NCBI GenBank assembly: GCA_028707675.1
Contig: JAQWAM010000001.1
Span: 1 to 16,413 of the forward strand
Source of the DNA: Kiritimatiellia bacterium
Lineage (GTDB): Bacteria > Verrucomicrobiota > Kiritimatiellia > RFP12 > UBA1067
DNA length: 16,413 bases
Direction: 5' to 3'
The notes under the pieces were generated by a model. It made no database searches, was not told the DNA's origin, and saw nothing but the letters and a program-made list of their open reading frames with translations. The number at the start of each line of letters is the position of its first letter. Position 1 is the first letter of the stretch. A program made the translations under genes and the position numbers. Below, in pieces: positions 5,948 through 13,140 of the stretch.

Positions 5948-7219
5948 ATGGCCACTGACCTTAAAGCCGCATACAAGACCATCATGGACGATCACTTCAC
6001 CCCGCGGATGGAGATAGCCTTCATCGACGGCGCGAAGCGCCAGACCCTGCGTTACGAGAAAGTCTCGTGGGTGATCGGCGGCGAGGAGAAAGGGTTGCGC
6101 TACGGCGAGAACCCCGGACAGGAGGCCGCGCTGTATAAGCTGGTGGACGGCAACCTGACCCTCGGCGAAGTCACCGCGCTGGAGCCTGGCAGGCGTCTGG
6201 CCTCCGATCCGGAGCTGCTGCAGTCCGGCAAACACCCGGGCAAGACCAACCTTACCGACGCCGACAACGCGCTCAACATCCTGCGCTATCTGGACGACAC
6301 GCCCTGCGCCGTGATCGTCAAGCACAACAACCCCTGCGGCGTGGCCAAAGGGTCGTCGCTCGCGCATGCCTACGCCCGCGCCAACCGGGCCGACCGCCTG
6401 GCCGCCTTCGGCGGCTGCATCGCGCTCAACCGCGAGGTGGATATCGAGACCGCGCGTCTGGTGGCCGGGAACTACGCCGAGGTGGTGGTGGCGCCCGAGT
6501 TCGCGCCCGGGGTCATGGACATCTTCGCGGCCAAGAAGAACCTGCGCGTCATGCGCATAAACAACATGGCGCGCCTGACCGCGTTCGTGGCGCGGCGCGT
6601 TGTGGATTTCAAGTCGCTGATCGACGGCGGCATCGTGGCGCAGTGGTCGTTCGTGCCGGAGGCCCGCACGGCGAAGCAGCTCATGCCGGCCGAGTGCGTG
6701 GCCAAAGACGGCGCGCTGCACCGCATCAAACGCCTGCCCACCCCGCAGGAGTACGACGACCTCGTGTTCGGCTGGCTGGTCGAGGCCGGCGTCACAAGCA
6801 ACTCCGTGCTCTACGTCAAGGACGGCGCGACGGTCGGCGTCGGCACCGGCGAGCAGGACCGCGTGGGCGTGGCCGAGATCGCGCGCGACAAGGCCTACCG
6901 CAAGCTGGCCGACTGGATCGCTTGGGAGCGGCACGCCACTCCATACAATGAACTGGTCCTGAAATTCGGCGACAAAGGCGCTAAGATGCAGGCCGCGATC
7001 GACGAGGAGGTCAAGGCCCGCCGCGGCGGCCTGCCCGGCTGCAGCATGGTCTCCGACGCCTTCTTCCCGTTCCGCGACGGCGCGGAGATCGGCATCCGCG
7101 AAGGCATCACCGCCATCGTGCAGCCCGGCGGGGCCCTCCGCGACTGGGACGTTATCGCCTGCTGCAACGAGGCCGGCGTGGCCATGGTCTTCACCGGGCA
7201 GCGCAGCTTCAGGCACTGA
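5948..7219 (+). CDS. purH: Standalone AICAR formyltransferase (PurH C-terminal activity)
   Basis: Catalyses transfer of a formyl group from 10-formyltetrahydrofolate to AICAR, the penultimate step of de novo IMP synthesis, in the cytoplasm. The 423-residue product has the AICARFT hallmarks: RYGENPGQEAALY (51-63), the catalytic Lys125-His126 in VKHNNPCGVA, GGCIALNREVD, VVVAPEFAPGVMDI, the TSNSVLYVKDG block with the conserved Asn, VGVGTGEQDRV, and the C-terminal run SDAFFPFRDG to GQRSFRH that ends bifunctional PurH proteins. The N-terminal IMP cyclohydrolase domain (about 200 residues in bifunctional PurH) is missing, and the protein starts almost directly in AICARFT sequence. Single-domain AICARFTs occur in other bacteria that have a separate IMP cyclohydrolase; none is in this window. 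GAAAGGA lies upstream of the ATG. No purine operon partner is adjacent. Confidence 0.95.
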   Translation: MATDLKAAYKTIMDDHFTPRMEIAFIDGAKRQTLRYEKVSWVIGGEEKGLRYGENPGQEAALYKLVDGNLTLGEVTALEPGRRLASDPELLQSGKHPGKTNLTDADNALNILRYLDDTPCAVIVKHNNPCGVAKGSSLAHAYARANRADRLAAFGGCIALNREVDIETARLVAGNYAEVVVAPEFAPGVMDIFAAKKNLRVMRINNMARLTAFVARRVVDFKSLIDGGIVAQWSFVPEARTAKQLMPAECVAKDGALHRIKRLPTPQEYDDLVFGWLVEAGVTSNSVLYVKDGATVGVGTGEQDRVGVAEIARDKAYRKLADWIAWERHATPYNELVLKFGDKGAKMQAAIDEEVKARRGGLPGCSMVSDAFFPFRDGAEIGIREGITAIVQPGGALRDWDVIACCNEAGVAMVFTGQRSFRH

Positions 7220-7234
7220 ACAATGATTATCCGA

Positions 7235-7250
7235 ACCCAGAGTTTTGGGT
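7235..7250 (+). terminator. Weak hairpin after purH
   Basis: ACCCA (7235-7239) pairs with TGGGT (7246-7250) around a 6-nt loop, 15 nt after the purH stop. The stem is only 5 bp and no T-run follows, so this is a weak terminator candidate. Its arms also resemble the heptamer repeat units further downstream. Confidence 0.2.
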
Positions 7251-7288
7251 CACTTCAGCGGCCCGCGGGGACGCTCGCCCCCCAGAGA

Positions 7289-7344
7289 CCCGGATCCTGA
7301 GTCCCGGGTCCTGAGTCCTGGGTCCCGGGTTCTGAACCCTGACT
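7289..7344. repeat. Heptanucleotide tandem repeat, about eight units of CCYGRGT
   Basis: Between purH and the alpha/beta hydrolase gene the sequence can be read as eight consecutive 7-mers: CCCGGAT, CCTGAGT, CCCGGGT, CCTGAGT, CCTGGGT, CCCGGGT, TCTGAAC, CCTGACT. The first six fit CCYGRRT closely and the last two are decayed. Several units are partly self-complementary (CCCGGG), so the array can fold. Seven-base period arrays of this kind resemble the short tandemly repeated repetitive sequences known from cyanobacteria, though these units differ from those. Confidence 0.7.
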
Positions 7345-7372
7345 GACTATAGCCCGCTACAAGTTTCGCGCA

Positions 7373-8311
7373 ATGTTCGACATGTTCCATAAAACGGTTA
7401 CTGCTGGCGGGCTGTTACATGTTCTGGCCGCGCTATTGGCGCTTTGGTTGGGCATTAACCTGCTGCACGCCGGATGGGTCGGGGCGCGGCGTTTATTATG
7501 GGGGAGGCGTGTCAGGCGCGAAAAAGGCGGACTTCTGGAAGGCGCCAGATCCTACAGCATCGGCAAAGGCCCGGTGGCCGTGCTTTTCATCCACGGCTTC
7601 GCCGACACCCCGCATTTGTGGCGGCGCGTGGCCACACGGCTGGCCGCGACCGGCAGCTTCACCTGCCGCGCTATGCGGCTGCCGGGCAGCGGCGAGCCCG
7701 CCGACACCGCCCGCCTGCAGTCATTGCGACGCTGGCGCGCGAGCGTCGCGGACGAGCTGACCAAATTGAGGGCCGGACACGAAACGGTGTGGATCGCGGG
7801 ACACTCGATGGGCGGCGCTCTGGCGTTGGACGCGGCAATCCGGATGCCGGACATGGTTGACGGCGTGGTCGTGTTCGCGCCGTTGATCGAGGTGTCGCGC
7901 CGGCGTTCGCCGCTGCTGCCGCCCGCCGTCTGGTTCGCTGTGGCGCGCGTGGCGCTTTGCCTCTCGCCGACCTTCGAGTCGCCGTTCTCCGACACCGGCG
8001 TGGCTTTCGACGACCCGGGCTTCACTTACCAGCGCGACCGTTTCATTCCGTTCGCGGTGTACCGCGGACTTTTCCGGCTGGTCCGCGAGCTGCGCCGCAA
8101 GGCGCCTGCCGTGTTCTGCCCGTTATTCGCGGTCGGCGCGGAAAACGACGCGGTGGTCGATACCGGCGCCGCCTTGCGCTGGCTGGAAGGGTGCGGCGGG
8201 ATCAAGGAGGCCCATGTCCTGCCCGATATCGGCCACGTGATCCCGCTGGAGAACGGCTGGCAGAGATTCACGGACGAGATGGCGGCATTCATCCGGCGCA
8301 ACGCGCCGTGA
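7373..8311 (+). CDS. Membrane-anchored alpha/beta hydrolase (esterase/lipase-like)
   Basis: A 312-residue serine hydrolase. Residues ~12-31 form one N-terminal hydrophobic helix followed by an arginine-rich stretch (39-49), suggesting a membrane anchor with the positive side in the cytoplasm. The alpha/beta-hydrolase core starts near 66 with an oxyanion-loop HGF (74-76), the nucleophile elbow GHSMGG (Ser145), an acid candidate in GAENDAVVD (Asp259 most likely) and the catalytic His288 in IGHVIP. The cap region around 175-235 is short and hydrophobic. It resembles monoacylglycerol lipase/carboxylesterase-type enzymes, but the substrate is unknown. The ATG has no clear ribosome binding site; a second Met lies at residue 4. 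The gene stands alone, downstream of the heptamer array. Confidence 0.85.
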   Translation: MFDMFHKTVTAGGLLHVLAALLALWLGINLLHAGWVGARRLLWGRRVRREKGGLLEGARSYSIGKGPVAVLFIHGFADTPHLWRRVATRLAATGSFTCRAMRLPGSGEPADTARLQSLRRWRASVADELTKLRAGHETVWIAGHSMGGALALDAAIRMPDMVDGVVVFAPLIEVSRRRSPLLPPAVWFAVARVALCLSPTFESPFSDTGVAFDDPGFTYQRDRFIPFAVYRGLFRLVRELRRKAPAVFCPLFAVGAENDAVVDTGAALRWLEGCGGIKEAHVLPDIGHVIPLENGWQRFTDEMAAFIRRNAP

Positions 8312-8389
8312 CCCACAAACAAAAGGGCATTGCCATTGAAGCGGGGTTGCAACCGATTTTTGAACGGGCTCCGGCGGGATTGGGAAGGT

Positions 8390-8415
8390 GCTCTCCTAAA
8401 AAGAACAAGGAGGGC
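8390..8415 (+). terminator. Hairpin downstream of the alpha/beta hydrolase
   Basis: GCTCTCCT (8390-8397) pairs with AGGAGGGC (8408-8415), an 8-bp stem with one G-T wobble and a 10-nt A-rich loop. The following bases (TTGCTACTGTT) are T-rich but not a clean run. Its position 79 nt after the stop and before the next transcription unit fits a terminator. Confidence 0.4.
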
Positions 8416-8444
8416 TTGCTACTGTTCCTCGCTTAGAGTAATTT
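8416..8444 (+). promoter_or_regulatory. Weak promoter candidate for the two-component operon
   Basis: TTGCTA (8416-8421) and TAATTT (8439-8444) are 17 nt apart. The -35 is fair and the -10 poor, as expected for an activator-dependent promoter. Predicted transcription would begin near 8451, just upstream of the inverted repeat at 8455-8487. Confidence 0.25.
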
Positions 8445-8453
8445 TAACACCGT

Positions 8454-8487
8454 GTCATGTGATTTTTTTCATTTGCCCGTCACATGA
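8454..8487. promoter_or_regulatory. Inverted repeat ahead of the response regulator, possible operator
   Basis: TCATGTGA (8455-8462) and TCACATGA (8480-8487) are perfect 8-bp inverted arms separated by 17 nt that include T7. The same arms also give a direct GTCA repeat (8454 and 8479), about 2.4 helical turns apart. The element ends 18 nt before the response regulator ATG. It may be an autoregulatory binding site or an RNA hairpin near the ribosome binding region. Confidence 0.45.
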
Positions 8488-8505
8488 AGGTTCCAACCTG
8501 TTATC

Positions 8506-9195
8506 ATGAAAATGTTGGTTATAGAGGATGATGATCGCATCCGCTTGTTCACCAGTAACGGGCTCCGCGAGGAAGGGCATGTAGTTGACGACACTTCCAA
8601 CGGAGGTGACGGGCTCTCTCTGTGGCTGAACGGTAGATACGATGCCGTCATCCTGGATCTCAACCTTCCGGAAATGGACGGGCTGTCCATTCTTAAGTCC
8701 GCCCGTCAGAAAGGCGACGCGACTCCAACCATCATCGTCAGCGCGAAGAAAGCCGTCGACGAACGCGTCGAAGGTCTCAGGTCGGGCGCGGACGATTATC
8801 TGACGAAACCGTTCGCCTTCTCCGAACTGCTGGCCCGGCTCGATGTAATAACTCGCCGCCGGGGTGCGTCGGGGGTGCTAATCCCGTCCGGAGACACCCT
8901 CGCTATCGCGGGCATCTCCCTTGACTTGTCGCTACGTCGCGTCGTGCGCGACGGCGTACCTGTCAACCTCAACCCGAAGGAGTTTGCCCTGTTGGAGTTT
9001 TTGATGCGCAACGCCGGACGCGTGATGACCAAGGAGGTGATTCTGCGGCAGGTCTGGGACTACCGCTTTGAACCGCAGTCCAACATCGTTGACGCCCTGA
9101 TCTGCCGACTCCGCAACAAAGTCGACGCCCCTTTTCAAACGGCGCTTATCGAAACCCGTAGAGGAGTCGGTTATGTCTTCAACGGCCAAGACTGA
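8506..9195 (+). CDS. OmpR/PhoB-family response regulator
   Basis: A 229-residue transcription factor with an N-terminal receiver domain (1-~115) and a C-terminal winged-helix DNA-binding domain (~130-227). Receiver residues are intact: acidic pocket Asp8-Asp9, phospho-acceptor Asp51 (ILDLNLPEMDG), Ser79 (IIVSAKK) and Lys101 (YLTKPF). The effector domain shows LNPKEFALLEFLMRNAGRVMTKE-type sequence and ends ETRRGVGYVF, typical of CusR/PmrA/QseB-like regulators. It overlaps the downstream kinase by 23 nt, so the pair is translationally coupled. An inverted repeat lies directly upstream. The ribosome binding site is poor (GAAGG about 15 nt before the ATG). The signal and target genes cannot be read from sequence; the convergent glycosyltransferase operon is a candidate target. 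Confidence 0.95.
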   Translation: MKMLVIEDDDRIRLFTSNGLREEGHVVDDTSNGGDGLSLWLNGRYDAVILDLNLPEMDGLSILKSARQKGDATPTIIVSAKKAVDERVEGLRSGADDYLTKPFAFSELLARLDVITRRRGASGVLIPSGDTLAIAGISLDLSLRRVVRDGVPVNLNPKEFALLEFLMRNAGRVMTKEVILRQVWDYRFEPQSNIVDALICRLRNKVDAPFQTALIETRRGVGYVFNGQD

Positions 9196-10615
9196 GAAAG
9201 CCTATCCGTTCTTCGCTTTTTTGAGTCTAAGTTACCTCGTTGTCTACGCCGTCTGCGCATGCGTGCTCTATTTGGTCAACAGCCACGTTCTTTCCGAATC
9301 GGCTCGCGAATTCGACCGAGAAGATATCCAGTCTGACTCGCTCGAATACCGCGAAATCCTTCACAACAACGTGTCGGGCAACTGGCTTGCCGAGGAGGTC
9401 TCGATTGAAAACCACCCAGCCTCCACGCTCTTTGCGATACGTGTGCTCGGCCCGGACGGCCATGTGGTTTACGCAGCCAGCCAGCCGAAGGATCTTGCTT
9501 TCCCCGGCGGCTGGGGTTCACGGCAGCCGCGGACCGGGCGGCCCATCCCGAAGGATGGCTGGCGCGAAATCTACCTGCCCGCGTACAAGCGTTATCTGCA
9601 ACTGAAATCCACGCTTCTGCCGGACGGCCGCGTTCTCCAGGTCGCAAAAAGCACCATTCGCGAGCACGATCTGGAAGGCCACCTCATACGCACTTCGCTG
9701 GTTTTCTTCCTGCTTGCAACTCTGCTTACTCTGGGCAACGGCTTCTGGCTGCTCGTCATCACCATGCGGCCTATCCAGCGGCTCAACGCCGACATGTCCA
9801 ATATCCTATCAAGCGAGACCGGCGACCACGAAACCGTCCGAGTCAGGAGCCGCATCGCCGAGATCGATGCCCTCGGTTGTTTCTTTGACCGGGTGGTCCG
9901 CAAGAATGCGGCGCTCGTCGCAGCCATGCGGGACACGCTCGACAATGTCGCGCATGATTTCCGCACCCCGTTGACACGCATACGCAGCGCGGCCGAACAT
10001 GCTCTCCGCGCCCGTCAGCCGCCCGCCACACGGGAAACGTTGCTCAGCACCCTCGGGGACATCATCGAGGACTGCGATACCGCCCGCCTTCAGCTTCAGA
10101 ATCTGCTGGACGTCCGGGCGATGGAGAGCGGTCTCGTCAAACTCGACCTCCAGCACCTCGATCTGAAGGTTATCGTGTCGGAGGTCGCCGACCTCTATGC
10201 CGTCATGGCGGAAGACAAGGGGATCGACCTGCAGACAGCGCTTCCGGACGGAGAGGTGTTTATTGACGGCGATCATGGACAGCTCTCACAGGCGATTGCG
10301 AACCTCATCGACAACGCGGTTAAGTATACGCCGCGTGACGGAAGCGTCATCGTCACGCTCGAAGACGCGCAGGGGGACATCCGGCTGATCGTTGCGGACT
10401 CCGGCATCGGCATCCCGGAGGATGAACATGCCCTCATATGGCAGCGTCTCTACCGCAGCCGCAACGCACGAACCGAAAAAGGCCTCGGCCTCGGCATGAG
10501 CATCGTAAAGGCCATCATAGATGCGCATGGCGGCACCATCTCATTCGCCAGTACGCTTGGCAAAGGCACCACATTCACGGTGACGTTCCCCGCGGGTTCA
10601 AGCGAAACGCGCTGA
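9173..10615 (+). CDS. Membrane sensor histidine kinase (CusS/PmrB-like architecture)
   Basis: A 480-residue sensor partner of the overlapping response regulator. Order: TM1 (~12-36), a periplasmic sensor region of about 135 residues (37-171), TM2 (~172-197), a HAMP-like linker (198-250), a dimerisation/phosphotransfer domain with His261 in NVAHDFRTPLTRIRSAAEHAL-type sequence, then the ATPase domain. N-box Asn377 and Asn381 (NLIDNAVKYTP), G1 DSGIGIP (409-415) and G2 GLGLGMSIV (437-445) are all intact, so both kinase activity and partner phosphorylation are expected. The end of the sensor region (LPDGRVLQVAKS) resembles heavy-metal/CusS-type sensors; no metal-binding cysteine or histidine cluster stands out. 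GAGGAG 6 nt before the ATG supports the start. The gene converges with the small membrane-protein gene 72 nt downstream. Confidence 0.94.
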   Translation: MSSTAKTEKAYPFFAFLSLSYLVVYAVCACVLYLVNSHVLSESAREFDREDIQSDSLEYREILHNNVSGNWLAEEVSIENHPASTLFAIRVLGPDGHVVYAASQPKDLAFPGGWGSRQPRTGRPIPKDGWREIYLPAYKRYLQLKSTLLPDGRVLQVAKSTIREHDLEGHLIRTSLVFFLLATLLTLGNGFWLLVITMRPIQRLNADMSNILSSETGDHETVRVRSRIAEIDALGCFFDRVVRKNAALVAAMRDTLDNVAHDFRTPLTRIRSAAEHALRARQPPATRETLLSTLGDIIEDCDTARLQLQNLLDVRAMESGLVKLDLQHLDLKVIVSEVADLYAVMAEDKGIDLQTALPDGEVFIDGDHGQLSQAIANLIDNAVKYTPRDGSVIVTLEDAQGDIRLIVADSGIGIPEDEHALIWQRLYRSRNARTEKGLGLGMSIVKAIIDAHGGTISFASTLGKGTTFTVTFPAGSSETR

Positions 10616-10687
10616 TTGAGAGCCTGACCTGCTGGTAAAAATCTGGAAGTCAGCATGAGCATGAGACTTAGCGCCAATCTTTTTTCG

Positions 10688-10837
10688 TTACCGCCCAAAC
10701 TCGGCGACGCACGCGTGACCGGACACGCCCTCCTCTGTTTCCTCAGGATAGATTTCTGACAGAACGACCATTGCCGCACCGGCTGTCACCGCGAAGATCA
10801 GCACCGCTGTCATGATGCGTTCATATCGGCACTTCAT
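10688..10837 (-). CDS. 49-residue single-pass membrane protein, third gene of glycosyltransferase operon
   Basis: A short gene of 50 codons ending in TAA. The ATG is preceded by GGGAG with an 8-nt spacer, and it begins only 33 nt after the stop of the ArnT-like gene on the same strand. The peptide starts with a basic MKCRYER, has one hydrophobic helix (about residues 8-28, IMTAVLIFAVTAGAAMVVL) and ends with an acidic then neutral tail containing EETEE and one cysteine. Positive-inside topology predicts a cytoplasmic N-terminus and an outward tail. I recognise no family; it is too short to be an ArnE/ArnF-type transporter. A small accessory subunit of the neighbouring GT-C enzyme or of the sensor kinase is possible, by position only. 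Confidence 0.6.
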   Translation of the reverse strand: MKCRYERIMTAVLIFAVTAGAAMVVLSEIYPEETEEGVSGHACVAEFGR

Positions 10838-10870
10838 ATGCACATCTCCCAACTTATGACAGAAAGAAGA

Positions 10871-12349
10871 TCACCGGGAAATCTCCGGCACAACCGATAC
10901 GCGGATCAACGTCCACTCCCCAACCGTAGCCAACTTGGACCAGCCGCCCGGCGCGAGCCCCGTCAGTTTATTTTTTTGTCCCGTTTCGATAACGACGAGG
11001 GCCGAACGCCACGTGCCGCTGTACCGCCTCAGGGTTTTCTGCAGCGGCTCTTTAGGATGCGGAACAACCCATCCCCGGGCGTAGAACAGGGCACTGTAGG
11101 GGGTCTTGCGCTCAAATATGAGCGGTTCGCGTGAAAAGCAACCGTTGCCGGAATGTTTTTGCGCCATCCTTACGATCTCGCGCGTTGTTTTCACATTCCG
11201 CAGGGCAGGCACGCACACAATACTCACTACCGCCATTACGGCTACGAGCGCCGTCGACAGTGAAAGCAACCTTTTCCGAGCCGTCTCGCCCCGAATGACC
11301 CAAACCAGCCACGCCGCGAAAAGCGGGACCATCGGCAATACGTACGTGAACAGCAGTTGCCGCGCCAAACACCAGAACAGTATGCCCGCCGCGAAACTCA
11401 GAAAAAGAAATCCGGCCTGCCGGTCCGCCTGACACACATCCTTGATCGCACGCCAGCGGCTAAAAACCAACCATAGGCCGAACAGGCTCCAGGGAGCCGC
11501 CGCCACCACGAACATCAGAAGCGCCGAACCACGCGGATAGAGGTGGCCGCTGCCATAGGCGTCACCATAGTCGTGCGTCACGAAACGCAGCAGATTCTCG
11601 TTTACAAAGAAATACTTAATGAAGCCCGGATTGCGAACTTCGCACAGAAGGAACCACGGCACAACCAACACAAGGAAAAGGAGTGTCCCGGCAAGCCACC
11701 GATGCTCGCGCAGACGCGGCCACCCGCGCCAGCGCATCGTCCACACCAGCACCGGAAGACCGAACAGCACAACCGCGACAGGACCCTTCGTCAGAAAGCC
11801 CAACGCGAGCAGCACAAAGACCAGCAGGCTCCACCGCCGCCGGATCAGGCGGTCAGTCTCGCTGATGAACGCGAAATAGGCCAGCAGACTGCCCGCGACG
11901 CATGCGCTGAACAGCATATCCACGGACACGCTTCCAGCTACGGCCGCGAAAAAACCGCAGGAGGCCGTCAACAACACGCTGAGCAAGCCGGAACCCGCAC
12001 CCCCATAACGCCCCATGACGCTGTAAAGAAGCCCAAGCAACGCGACAGCCGCTAGAACACTGGGCAGCCGCGCGGCGAATTCATTTTGCCAAAAAATTTT
12101 GATCGCGCCTGCCGAAGCCCAGAAAAAAAGAGGCGGCTTTCCTAGAAAGGGCAGATGCGTTTCATTCATCCAGACCCGCGGGGTCACCCAGTCGCCCGTG
12201 ACTGCCATCTCCTGCGCCACCTGGGCATAACGACCCTCCGTGGCATCGGTCAGAGGCAGGATTGCCGTCGATACGGTTCGTGCGACCAGCAAAAGCGCCA
12301 GTGCAAGCGGCGCCAAACGGACAAAGGCATGGCTGGACAAACGCATCAT
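10871..12349 (-). CDS. ArnT-like GT-C glycosyltransferase (polyprenyl-phosphate sugar donor)
   Basis: A 492-residue integral membrane enzyme of the ArnT/PMT type, which moves a sugar from a polyprenyl phosphate to an acceptor on the outer face of the inner membrane; lipid A is the acceptor of true ArnT. The first extracytoplasmic loop holds the family signature PLTDATEGRYAQVAQEM with Asp35 and Glu38, followed by GDWVTPRVW and GKPPLFFW. About eleven hydrophobic helices follow, then a soluble C-terminal domain from ~385. I start at 12349, not at the upstream in-frame ATG (12520): this ATG overlaps the GT2 stop as ATGA and has AAGGA 8 nt before it. The length is a little below typical ArnT (about 550). 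The partner GT2 upstream would make its donor. No arnA/B/D genes are nearby, so the sugar need not be aminoarabinose. Confidence 0.85.
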   Translation of the reverse strand: MMRLSSHAFVRLAPLALALLLVARTVSTAILPLTDATEGRYAQVAQEMAVTGDWVTPRVWMNETHLPFLGKPPLFFWASAGAIKIFWQNEFAARLPSVLAAVALLGLLYSVMGRYGGAGSGLLSVLLTASCGFFAAVAGSVSVDMLFSACVAGSLLAYFAFISETDRLIRRRWSLLVFVLLALGFLTKGPVAVVLFGLPVLVWTMRWRGWPRLREHRWLAGTLLFLVLVVPWFLLCEVRNPGFIKYFFVNENLLRFVTHDYGDAYGSGHLYPRGSALLMFVVAAAPWSLFGLWLVFSRWRAIKDVCQADRQAGFLFLSFAAGILFWCLARQLLFTYVLPMVPLFAAWLVWVIRGETARKRLLSLSTALVAVMAVVSIVCVPALRNVKTTREIVRMAQKHSGNGCFSREPLIFERKTPYSALFYARGWVVPHPKEPLQKTLRRYSGTWRSALVVIETGQKNKLTGLAPGGWSKLATVGEWTLIRVSVVPEISR

Positions 12350-13140
12350 GTCTGAATCCTTCTGTCGTTGTCTGCGGAAAGCACTGTCCGACCGAAGGAC
12401 ACGTCTCTGGTTCGTGTGCGCCGCCATGCATCCATCTGCATCCTGATCTGCCATGCCGTATACAACATTATAAAGCCGTCCCGTAGCGGACGAACTGTAG
12501 AATCCTCGACATCGTGCCACTCCACACCCATTTCCAGCACACGCAGACCGCGTTCGCGGGCCTTAGCCAGCATTTCCAAGTCAAAGGCGAAACCGTCGCA
12601 AGCAAGCCCTGCGAATAAAGCCCGCGCGACATCACCGTCGAATACTTTGAATCCGCATTGAGTGTCTCGAATGTTTAAACCGAGCACAGCCTGTGTATGC
12701 CACGCGAACGCCTGGCCGAGCAGACGTCGTAACATCGGCTGGTCATCCTTCACCGTTGCCCCTTCCGCACGACGCGACCCGATCACAATGTCCGCGTCTC
12801 CTTTGATAATCGGACCCGACAAAAGGCCCAACTCACGGACCGGTGTGGCGCCGTCAGCATCCATAAACGCGATAACGCGCCCCAAACTGACCGCTACCCC
12901 CCGTTTGACCGCATATCCCTTGCCTCTGTTGCGGGCGTAAGAGACCACCCTTAACGGCAAGCGACCGGCAAAAGACTTTGCGATGCGTTCCGTGTCGTCG
13001 TGGCAGCCATCGCAAATAACAATCACCTCGAATTCGTCGCGCTCTTTAGCAAGGTGGTCAGCGACTGATTCCAACGTGTGTCCTATCCTACGGCTTTCAT
13101 TATACGCCGGAATGACAATGGATTGTTTTATGTGCACCAT
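12346..13140 (-). CDS. GT2 glycosyltransferase, polyprenyl-phosphate sugar synthase-like
   Basis: A 264-residue soluble GT-A fold enzyme resembling dolichyl-phosphate beta-glucosyltransferase (Alg5-like) and bacterial undecaprenyl-phosphate sugar synthases, which load a nucleotide sugar onto polyprenyl phosphate at the cytoplasmic face. Motifs: VIPAYNESRRI (9-19), the nucleotide-binding ICDGCHDD (42-49), NRGKGYAVKRG (71-81), the metal-binding MDADG (93-97), GSRR (121-124) and RDTQCGFKVF (158-167), which is characteristic of this subgroup, then FDLEML (186-191). Unlike DPMS or ArnC, it has no C-terminal transmembrane helices. The ATG has GAAGG about 8 nt upstream. The stop overlaps the ArnT-like start (ATGA), giving tight translational coupling and a donor-synthase/transferase pair. 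The sugar is unknown. Confidence 0.88.
   Translation of the reverse strand: MVHIKQSIVIPAYNESRRIGHTLESVADHLAKERDEFEVIVICDGCHDDTERIAKSFAGRLPLRVVSYARNRGKGYAVKRGVAVSLGRVIAFMDADGATPVRELGLLSGPIIKGDADIVIGSRRAEGATVKDDQPMLRRLLGQAFAWHTQAVLGLNIRDTQCGFKVFDGDVARALFAGLACDGFAFDLEMLAKARERGLRVLEMGVEWHDVEDSTVRPLRDGFIMLYTAWQIRMQMDAWRRTRTRDVSFGRTVLSADNDRRIQT

Noticed and set aside
5894..7216. Long 440-residue open frame on the minus strand
   Set aside because: It lies exactly antisense to purH, and its protein is biased in Val, Gly, His and Arg as expected from the reverse of a GC-rich gene. No family motif and no plausible operon context.
10616..10687. Terminator between the sensor kinase and the small membrane-protein gene
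   Set aside because: A T6 run is present near 10679-10684, but I could not find a stem of more than 5 bp placed correctly for either strand.
12350..12520. N-terminal extension of the ArnT-like protein to 12520
   Set aside because: The extra 57 residues are polar, overlap the GT2 gene antiphase and lack a ribosome binding site, while 12349 has AAGGA and an ATGA overlap.
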